Assembly: GCA_045543615.1 (NCBI GenBank)
Contig: JAZPXL010000050.1
Coordinates: forward strand, 1 to 39,590
From: CAG-390 sp045543615
GTDB lineage: Bacteria > Bacillota > Clostridia > Oscillospirales > CAG-272
Length of the DNA: 39,590 nucleotides
Direction: 5' to 3'
Shown: piece after piece, positions 33,741 to 39,590 of the stretch
Layout of the letters: every line of letters starts with the position of its first letter
Position numbering within the stretch: the first letter of the stretch is position 1
The notes under the pieces: model-generated
Told to the model about the DNA's origin: nothing
Database searches by the model: none
Seen by the model: the letters and a program-made list of their open reading frames with translations, nothing else
Position numbers and translations under genes: made by a program

Positions 33741-34057
33741 TACGCCTCGTCCCTCTGTCTTATCGAGATACTAAGCTCATCAATATGCGTGTTCTCGTCC
33801 CCACAGGACATTATCGTTTTCTCAAGTCTTTTGAAAAGCACTTGCTTTGTCGAGAACATCTCCTCACCGACGTATGCTACAATATCGTCTTCTTGTGGAA
33901 CAATGCGTGTAATCTCTCCTATCATAAATCCCCTGACGCCGACGGGCGTACCCACGCACAGCGGCAGAAAAATGACCTCAAGTCTCTCGGTCTCAAGACA
34001 ATGGTCTTCAATATAATTAATATGCTTGTGCTCGATTGCGACGTGGTAGTCTTTCAT
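33740..34057 (-). CDS. Hypothetical protein ending at the IS insertion site
   Basis: A 105-residue soluble protein I do not recognise. It starts MKDYHVAIEHKHINYIEDHC, with GGAGG 8 nt upstream; longer frames reach the promoter and are unlikely. It is rich in Glu, Ile and Val, with alternating strands (VGTPVGVRGFMIGEITRIV) and a Cys near the end (IMSCGDENT). No signal or membrane helix. The IS ends exactly at its stop codon, so the coding sequence is intact but its downstream terminator has been displaced. Confidence 0.75.
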   Translation of the reverse strand: MKDYHVAIEHKHINYIEDHCLETERLEVIFLPLCVGTPVGVRGFMIGEITRIVPQEDDIVAYVGEEMFSTKQVLFKRLEKTIMSCGDENTHIDELSISIRQRDEA

Positions 34058-34105
34058 TTTTATTTCCTCCCGACTTTCTGTAAGCCACACATAACTTGTG
34101 TTTTC

Positions 34106-34135
34106 AGTATAACACATTCCATCCCCTACTGTCAA
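34106..34135 (-). promoter_or_regulatory. Sigma-A promoter of the 33740-34057 gene
   Basis: On the minus strand TTGACA (34135-34130), an 18-nt spacer and TATACT (34111-34106). Confidence 0.7.
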
Positions 34136-34168
34136 GTGGGTATAGTGCGTGTTTTTTAACGCTTTTTC

Positions 34169-34197
34169 TTGACTTGACGAGATAATTGTGCTATTAT
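34169..34197 (+). promoter_or_regulatory. Sigma-A promoter of the SGNH-dusB-sigma group
   Basis: TTGACT (34169-34174), a 17-nt spacer and TATTAT (34192-34197), about 75 nt before the SGNH gene. Confidence 0.7.
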
Positions 34198-34271
34198 ATA
34201 TAATAATAAAATATTAAAGCGTTACGCAAACGAATGTCGCATAACAATCACTCAAAGGAAAGGTAATAACT

Positions 34272-34946
34272 ATGGCAAAATTCAAGATTCTTTTTATTGG
34301 CAACTCACACACTTATTACAACGATCTCCCCAAGATCACAAAAGACATCTTCGCATCTGCGGGAATTGACATAGAAGTCACAATGCTGACTCAGGGTGGT
34401 AAATGCCTTGACTACCACTATGAGCAACGCCAGACACGCTTTAATATTCTGTACGGCAACTATGATTACATAATTCTTCAGAGCAAGGCAACCGGATTTG
34501 ATCCCGATTCCTATCTCGAATACGGCAAAAAGATATATGACGAGTTTATCTCAAAGACAAGCGCAAAGCCCATCGTATACACCGTCTGGTCAAACAGAGG
34601 TAAAAAGAAAGACCAGCCGACCATCACAAACGCAAACGTCGAGCTTGCAAGGTATATGAACGCAATCGTAGCTCCTGCAGGCGAGGTTTGGCAGGCAGCT
34701 CTCCGTTGCAGACCTGCTCCCACGCTCTACCGTGAGGACGGTAATCACGCAACCCCCACAGGCTCATACCTTGCTGCTGCAACAATTTTCTATTCAATAA
34801 CATCACGCCATCGTGCTCTCAGAATTACTGACGGTGGTGAGCCTCACACCTCCCTCGGCATTGATACAAAGACAGCTGCAGCTATAAACGTTATTGCCTG
34901 CAGAACAGCTCAGGCTTACAATGTAAAGGAAGACGAAAATAATTAA
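34272..34946 (+). CDS. SGNH/GDSL-type hydrolase
   Basis: A 224-residue cytosolic esterase-like protein. Block I is ILFIGNSHT with nucleophile Ser12, and block V is EDGNHATPTG with Asp156 and His159. Block II/III glycine and asparagine positions are less clear (TQGGKC; TVWSNRG). It resembles the SGNH group often labelled DUF4886-like. No signal peptide. AAAGGAAAGG precedes the ATG. dusB starts 14 nt after its stop. The substrate is unknown. Confidence 0.8.
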   Translation: MAKFKILFIGNSHTYYNDLPKITKDIFASAGIDIEVTMLTQGGKCLDYHYEQRQTRFNILYGNYDYIILQSKATGFDPDSYLEYGKKIYDEFISKTSAKPIVYTVWSNRGKKKDQPTITNANVELARYMNAIVAPAGEVWQAALRCRPAPTLYREDGNHATPTGSYLAAATIFYSITSRHRALRITDGGEPHTSLGIDTKTAAAINVIACRTAQAYNVKEDENN

Positions 34947-34960
34947 TAAAGGAATTTGAC

Positions 34961-35968
34961 GTGAAGATATCAAACAGAGAGATACCACACGGTCTCTTTC
35001 TTGCTCCTATGGCCGGTGTTACCGATATCTCGATGAGACGAATATCGGGCGAGTACGGCGCAGAATACGCCGTAAGCGAAATGGTGTCTGCCAAGGCTCT
35101 CGTTTACGAGCAGGCATCAAGAGACAGCGTGCCGATAAAAACTGCTCTTCTCTGTCGCATTGAAGAGAACAGCATACCGACAGCTATTCAGCTTTTTGGA
35201 GCTGAGAGCGAGTTTATGGCAGAGGCAGCACGTCTCTTGTCAAATGGCACATACCGTGGCTTTTGCGGTGTACTGCCTGACTCGATCGACATAAATATGG
35301 GCTGTCCCGTAAAAAAGGTGGTCAACTGCGGTGAGGGTAGCGCGCTGATGCGCTCGCCCCAAAAAATATACGATATTGCACACGCAGTTGTAAAGGCGTC
35401 CTCTCTTCCCGTGACGGTCAAGCTTCGTGCAGGCTGGGACAAGGAGAACAAAAACGCCGTTGAGTGCGCACTTGCTGCACAGTCGGCAGGTGTCGCAGCC
35501 GTCTGCATACACGGCAGAACACGCTCGCAGTTCTATTCACCGGGTGTTGACCTTGATATTATAGGAGAGGTTAAGGCAGCTCTGTCCGTTCCCGTCATTG
35601 GAAACGGTGACATTTTCACAGCCTCCGACGCTAAGAAGATGCTTGACGTCACAGGCTGCGACGGAATTGCACTTGCCCGTGGTGCTATGGGTGCGCCGTG
35701 GCTTTTCTCCGAGATCGCATCTCTCCTTGATGGTCGTGAATATACTCCACCGTCTCGCGCAGAGATAATGAATACTGCACTCAGGCATCTTTCTCTTGCC
35801 GTCGCTGACAAGGGCGAGAGACGTGGACTTGCCGAGGCAAAGGTCGTTTTGTCGCATTATCTGCGTGGCATCCGTGGCGCAACTCGTGGACGAGTGGCAC
35901 TTATGAATTCTACCTCGGCAGACGAGGCAAGAGTCGCTCTCATCTCGGCATTTGAGAGCGAAGAATAA
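34961..35968 (+). CDS. dusB: tRNA-dihydrouridine synthase
   Basis: A 335-residue FMN enzyme that reduces uridine in tRNA. The FMN motif LAPMAGVTD is at 14-22, the catalytic cysteine is Cys115 in INMGCPVKKVV, and KLRAGWD plus IHGRTRSQFYSPG follow. The start is GTG with AAAGGA 8 nt upstream. It lies between the SGNH gene and the ECF sigma gene, 33 nt before the latter. DusB and other Dus groups are similar; Dus type is by the overall motif. Confidence 0.9.
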   Translation: MKISNREIPHGLFLAPMAGVTDISMRRISGEYGAEYAVSEMVSAKALVYEQASRDSVPIKTALLCRIEENSIPTAIQLFGAESEFMAEAARLLSNGTYRGFCGVLPDSIDINMGCPVKKVVNCGEGSALMRSPQKIYDIAHAVVKASSLPVTVKLRAGWDKENKNAVECALAAQSAGVAAVCIHGRTRSQFYSPGVDLDIIGEVKAALSVPVIGNGDIFTASDAKKMLDVTGCDGIALARGAMGAPWLFSEIASLLDGREYTPPSRAEIMNTALRHLSLAVADKGERRGLAEAKVVLSHYLRGIRGATRGRVALMNSTSADEARVALISAFESEE

Positions 35969-36001
35969 AATCCAACAAAAACAGAGGGGTGGTGAGTGAA
36001 T

Positions 36002-36562
36002 ATGAGTCACGAAAAAGACGTTTTTTGTGCTCTCTTTGCCCGTGTTGCCCGTGGTGACGCTGACGCATTTGAGCGACTCCTCACACTCACCGAAAAACAG
36101 GTATATAACACCTCTCTTGCGATACTTAAAAACCGTGAGGATGCAGAGGATGTTGTGCAAGAAACATATCTGAAGCTTTGGAGATGTGCCTCATCATACA
36201 GGGGCGGCTCACCCAGAGCATTTCTCTTCGGCATAGTTCGCAATCTCTCAATTGACAAGCTCAGAGCTCGCAAACGCTCACCCTCACAATGTGGTGACGA
36301 GGACGCCCTCTACTCCGTACCCGACAATGACCCCTCGCCCGAGGAATACGTCATACGCAAGCTTGAGATTGAGACAGTTCGTTTGTCCCTCTTGGAGTTG
36401 CCCGATGAGTACCGTGAGATAATTGTTCTCCGTGACATCGACGGCTTGACGTATGATGAGATATCGCAAATGCTCTCTCTGCCTCTGGGCTCGGTCAAAT
36501 CAAGGCTCTCAAGAGCGAGGGACAGGCTCAGAGAAATTATAGCAAAGAAAAATATTTTTTAG
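36002..36562 (+). CDS. ECF sigma factor
   Basis: A 186-residue sigma-70 family factor. Region 2 is at about 15-80 (VARGDADAFERLLTLTEKQVYNTSLAILKNREDAEDVVQETYLKLW), and region 4 at about 128-180 (LPDEYREIIVLRDIDGLTYDEISQMLSLPLGSVKSRLSRARDRLREII). The ATG at 36002 fits a GGGGTGG about 9 nt upstream; a GTG at 35996 is too close. The downstream gene is a zinc anti-sigma factor, so this is a cognate pair. Target genes are unknown. Confidence 0.9.
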   Translation: MSHEKDVFCALFARVARGDADAFERLLTLTEKQVYNTSLAILKNREDAEDVVQETYLKLWRCASSYRGGSPRAFLFGIVRNLSIDKLRARKRSPSQCGDEDALYSVPDNDPSPEEYVIRKLEIETVRLSLLELPDEYREIIVLRDIDGLTYDEISQMLSLPLGSVKSRLSRARDRLREIIAKKNIF

Positions 36563-36567
36563 TCCAC

Positions 36568-36592
36568 ACACGAACTTTTTCGTGTTTTCTTC
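36568..36592 (+). terminator. Weak terminator-like hairpin between the sigma and anti-sigma genes
   Basis: ACACGAA-CTTT-TTCGTGT followed by TTTCTTC. It is short and could reduce, rather than stop, transcription into the anti-sigma gene. Confidence 0.45.
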
Positions 36593-36638
36593 GTCAATAA
36601 ATATGAAGAGACAATACATAAAAGAAAGGAGTGCCCGA

Positions 36639-37424
36639 ATGCAGAACAAGGAAATATGCCAAAGCGTGCGCAGTATGGCTGACGACTATATTGACGGCGA
36701 GCTTGGCGCAAAAGAAAAAAGCATAGTCGAGGCGCATCTGTCCGAATGTGTGGATTGCGAAAGCTTTTTTGATGAAAGACTGAGGATTGCAAACGCCGTC
36801 TGCGACAGCGCAGAGGAAGTACAGCAATCACTCCACCAAAGAATAATTGACAGCACACGCACAGATAGGACAAAAACAAAACGCTCGCGTACTCTGCGAA
36901 AAAGTGCAATTTTTGCAATAATTGCCGTAATCTGTACGCTTGTTGCCGTCTCGATGGCTGTGCTTCCGATCTGGCTTATGCCACAAGAGCCAATGGACAC
37001 ACCAAACGCAGAGGCAGGCAACACCACTATCGACAACAAAAACGATGCGGCATCGGGCAACCCATCCCAAACACCTCCCACCGACGTGGAGGAAAACGCA
37101 CCCGAAAACTCTTTCGCATCAACACAAGCACCCGAGGGAGACGGCAAAGTTCCTGAAGACGACGCCTCTGCAAGCGTTACGTCCCCACCGCACGCAGACA
37201 CCGATGCGCCCGCGGCAGAGAGCACAAAGCCGATAACTCTGCCCCCAATATTTGACTCTTCAACCGTGGAGACTAACAAAATCCCTGACGGCACGGATAT
37301 TACTCTTGCAGTTTTGGCCCTCTCGGGACTTCTTGCCGTCGCATCCTTTGTAGCCTTTCTCATCTCACTTTCGTCCGTCAGAAAATATCCGACAAAAAAA
37401 GAGGACGAAACTGACGAAAAGTAA
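36639..37424 (+). CDS. Zinc-finger anti-sigma factor, two membrane helices
   Basis: A 261-residue protein that likely holds the upstream ECF factor at the membrane. The zinc anti-sigma motif HxxxCxxC is His33, Cys37, Cys40. A helix at about 90-112 leads to a Pro/Thr/Glu/Asp-rich external segment (115-218), then a second helix at about 221-244 and a short basic-acidic tail. AAAGGAGTG precedes the ATG at 36639. The second helix is uncommon for this class and would place both ends inside. Confidence 0.85.
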   Translation: MQNKEICQSVRSMADDYIDGELGAKEKSIVEAHLSECVDCESFFDERLRIANAVCDSAEEVQQSLHQRIIDSTRTDRTKTKRSRTLRKSAIFAIIAVICTLVAVSMAVLPIWLMPQEPMDTPNAEAGNTTIDNKNDAASGNPSQTPPTDVEENAPENSFASTQAPEGDGKVPEDDASASVTSPPHADTDAPAAESTKPITLPPIFDSSTVETNKIPDGTDITLAVLALSGLLAVASFVAFLISLSSVRKYPTKKEDETDEK

Positions 37425-37466
37425 GACCCCGTCACGCAGACTTTAATGAAGCCAACGGAGAAAAAA

Positions 37467-38531
37467 ATGAAACAACCATCCATTTTACCATACACACTCG
37501 CCCACCTCGTAACTGCTGCGTCAAGTGGGTATATACTGAGCTTTATGCTGACACAAAACGCCGTCACAGAGGATGACTATCCCTTGCTTTGTCTGCTTTT
37601 TGCCACGACAGCTCTCGCCCTGCCCATCCTCTTTGGATGGATAGCTGACAGAGTGCGCTCCGGTGGCAGAATATTTGCAGTATGTGGCTTGTGCACAGTT
37701 GCCATCGGTATGTTTGTGGGAGCGTCCAATCCCGTTCTTACTGCAATCATAATAGGTGTTGGCTCTGCCTGTGCAAATCTTGGTGGTGGCATCGGCGTGC
37801 TTATGGGAAGCCGTGGCTTCTGCCGTCCTGCCGTCTATCTGTCGGTTGCAGGTGTCGGATATGCGCTTGGAGAAAAATTCGGAGAGAAAGAATTTTTCTT
37901 CTCGCCCTACCACTTTGTCTTCATTCTTCTCTTTGTTGCCGGAGCAGTCTGGTGCTTCTGTGGCTCATCAAGAAGCGATATTTCCATACCAAATGACGAA
38001 AACGAGGGCAAAAAATTCCATCTTGGCACAATCCTTAAGTCTAAAGTACCAACGATAGTTCTTCTCGTTTCGTCCTCTCTTCTTCTCACTTTTGCGTCCT
38101 CATCGGCAAATCGTCCTGAAAGCGAGTCATCCCTTGCATTCCTTCTTCCGTCAGTCGCAGTTTTCGGTGGCATAGCTCTCGGTGGCTTCCTCTCCGACCT
38201 TATCGGCGCAAGAAAGGTTGGTGCATTTGCACTTCTCGTCGCCTCACCACTTTTGGTGCTCGGAGCAGAATCCTTTCTCTGCTACCTTGCAGGCATAATG
38301 CTTCTCTCAACATCGGCATCAATTATTTTGGTGCTCTTTGCAAGGTGTCTTCCCTCTCGCACAGGGCTTGCGACAGGCCTTCTCTCGCTTGCGGCATCGG
38401 TCGGCGTAGTCCTTGCTCATTTCTTATCCCTTACAGGTAATGCTGCACTTATAGCTGTGGCCGTCATCTCTATGGCATCTGCCGTAATGTTATTCGTTAC
38501 GGCGAATGATACACATCCAAAAAGAAACTAA
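37467..38531 (+). CDS. Major facilitator superfamily transporter
   Basis: A 354-residue polytopic membrane protein with about 11-12 helices. The loop GWIADRVRSGGR between helices 2 and 3 is the MFS signature (GxxxDRxGRR-like), and GGFLSDLIGARK mirrors it in the second half. The ATG at 37467 has CGGAG 8 nt upstream; one at 37446 does not. It follows the anti-sigma gene by 42 nt. The substrate is unknown. Confidence 0.82.
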   Translation: MKQPSILPYTLAHLVTAASSGYILSFMLTQNAVTEDDYPLLCLLFATTALALPILFGWIADRVRSGGRIFAVCGLCTVAIGMFVGASNPVLTAIIIGVGSACANLGGGIGVLMGSRGFCRPAVYLSVAGVGYALGEKFGEKEFFFSPYHFVFILLFVAGAVWCFCGSSRSDISIPNDENEGKKFHLGTILKSKVPTIVLLVSSSLLLTFASSSANRPESESSLAFLLPSVAVFGGIALGGFLSDLIGARKVGAFALLVASPLLVLGAESFLCYLAGIMLLSTSASIILVLFARCLPSRTGLATGLLSLAASVGVVLAHFLSLTGNAALIAVAVISMASAVMLFVTANDTHPKRN

Positions 38532-38591
38532 TTTTTGCCGAATAACACGGCAAGACAGCATACACATTTTCAAGACAAGGAGAAACAAAAA

Positions 38592-39377
38592 ATGACAACA
38601 CTTAAAGTTTTTACGTTCAACCTCAGAGTTTCGGTCAAGGGCGACGGCATCAACTATTTCCCCAATCGCACACCGAGAATACTTGAGTGCATCAAGGAGC
38701 ATTCCCCCGATCTCATCGGCTTCCAGGAAGCATCCACAAGTATGCGCAAATGGATGAATGACGAGCTTTCGGCTATCGGATACACAGTTGTAGGCTGTGG
38801 CCGTGAGAGAAACTATCGCGGCGAGGCTACCTCAATTGCCTTCAAGCGTGACTGCTTTGAGCTTGTTGCCCTTGAAACCCGTTGGCTCTCCGTTACACCC
38901 ACAAAATCTGCATCCCGTTATATAGGCGACCAGAGTGAATGTCCCAGAGTTTATACTGCTGCAACACTCAAGCACGCCGACTCCGAGCAGCTCTTTATAT
39001 TCCTCAACACTCACCTTGACCACAAGGGCTCAAATGCAAGAAAGCTTGGTGCACTTGACGTTATGCGTTATCTCTCCGAGCGCAATCTTCCCTTCATTAT
39101 CACAGGTGATATGAACGCCACACCTTCCACACCTGAAATCAAGGTCTTTACTGAATACAAGCCCTGTGGACGCACAGTTTCCGAGGTTACAGAGAACATC
39201 GGCGGCACATTCCACGATTACGGACGCATCCCCGTCGAGCGTATGCCCCAGATTGACTACATCTTCACAGACCTTGAGTGCGACCCCTCAAAGTCATTCG
39301 TTCTCCCCGATGAGCCTGTTGAGGGCATCTACATCTCCGACCATCGCCCCGTCTGTGGCTTCGTTGATCTCCCCTAA
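38592..39377 (+). CDS. Endonuclease/exonuclease/phosphatase family hydrolase
   Basis: A 261-residue metal-dependent phosphodiesterase-like protein. The EEP motifs are intact: FNLRV, GFQEAS (Glu46), THLDH (His141), GDMNATP (Asp173, Asn175) and SDHRPV (Asp250, His251). No signal peptide or membrane helix, so it acts in the cytosol. The start at 38592 has AAGGAG about 10 nt upstream. Substrate unknown: nucleic acid, sugar-phosphate or lipid phosphates are all seen in the family. Confidence 0.88.
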   Translation: MTTLKVFTFNLRVSVKGDGINYFPNRTPRILECIKEHSPDLIGFQEASTSMRKWMNDELSAIGYTVVGCGRERNYRGEATSIAFKRDCFELVALETRWLSVTPTKSASRYIGDQSECPRVYTAATLKHADSEQLFIFLNTHLDHKGSNARKLGALDVMRYLSERNLPFIITGDMNATPSTPEIKVFTEYKPCGRTVSEVTENIGGTFHDYGRIPVERMPQIDYIFTDLECDPSKSFVLPDEPVEGIYISDHRPVCGFVDLP

Positions 39378-39385
39378 TAAAAAAC

Positions 39386-39419
39386 AAATCCAAGCACTTA
39401 GATAGTGCTTGGATTTTTT
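39386..39419. terminator. Bidirectional terminator between convergent genes
   Basis: AAATCCAAGCACT pairs with AGTGCTTGGATTT, followed by TTT on the plus strand and a TTTGTTTTTT run on the minus strand. Confidence 0.9.
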
Positions 39420-39432
39420 GTTTGTTCTTAAC

Positions 39433-39590
39433 TTAGGCTTCTACTTTTTCCTCTCGCCGTCCTAAAAATCTTACGAAAAGGAAAGTGCAACCGGCAACAA
39501 GCAGTAGACCTGCAAGGAAAACTGCAACATTACCCTCCACCGATGTGCGAGTGGGCAGAATATAATTTGCACCGTTGAAGGCAATATGGA
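39433..39590 (-). CDS. C-terminal end of a membrane-anchored protein (partial)
   Basis: About 51 codons, cut by the window edge. The tail reads ...NYILPTRTSVEGN, then a hydrophobic helix VAVFLAGLLLVAGCTFLF, then RFLGRREEKVEA and stop. The arrangement (Leu-Pro motif, helix, positive end) recalls an LPXTG sorting signal, but the motif is LPTRT, not a clean LPXTG, so it may instead be a plain C-terminal membrane anchor. Only the end is visible. Confidence 0.6.
   Translation of the reverse strand, partial: HIAFNGANYILPTRTSVEGNVAVFLAGLLLVAGCTFLFVRFLGRREEKVEA

Overview
The window reads as a chromosomal segment of a gut-type Clostridia (Firmicutes), probably near Oscillospirales/Ruminococcaceae or Christensenellales. 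The grounds are family content and synteny: a glgBCDA set with a GlgD subunit, a holB-ricT-trmN6 neighbourhood like that of Bacillus/Clostridium, a clostridial 2x[4Fe-4S] ferredoxin, AGGAGG-type ribosome binding sites and TTGACA/TATAAT promoters. The exact genus cannot be fixed from the sequence alone.

Layout. 1-3000: secG, facing a hemolysin-III gene, and an M24 peptidase/YqeG pair. 3000-6500: a DUF11-type surface-like protein, a large sigma-70/winged-helix fusion regulator flanked by related hairpin elements (one is a striking array of hairpins joined by a constant ATTTCAC linker), and a tRNA operon (Gly-Arg-His). 6600-17280: a seven-gene minus-strand glycogen operon, glgB-glgC-glgD-glgA-glgP-GH13-hypothetical, with one promoter and one terminator; malQ (30469-31905) completes the pathway elsewhere. 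17350-22911: a five-gene Gld-like ABC exporter operon (ATPase, permease, GldG, DUF4340, CBS protein). 23050-28450: holB, ricT, ferredoxin, trmN6, a HAD hydrolase and a TtcA-like thiolase. 28554-28995: a promoter-terminator unit with no sizeable ORF that folds by hand into a large nested RNA. 29100-31940: trxA, trxB, malQ. 31941-33732: a complete IS1595-family element with inverted ends, an 8-bp target duplication, a frameshifted transposase and a passenger ribbon-helix-helix repressor with its own palindromic operator. 33740-39590: a hypothetical gene, then SGNH hydrolase, dusB, an ECF sigma/anti-sigma pair, an MFS transporter, an EEP-family hydrolase, and the 3' end of a membrane-anchored protein.

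How the genes work together. GlgC/GlgD make ADP-glucose, GlgA polymerises it, GlgB branches the polymer, and GlgP, the GH13 enzyme and MalQ remobilise it. TrxA/TrxB supply thiol reduction. HolB, RicT and TrmN6 are housekeeping replication and RNA-processing functions. The most unusual items are the ~400-nt structured RNA upstream of trxA, the IS1595 element carrying a repressor and operator, the sigma-wHTH fusion, and the hairpin-array repeat.
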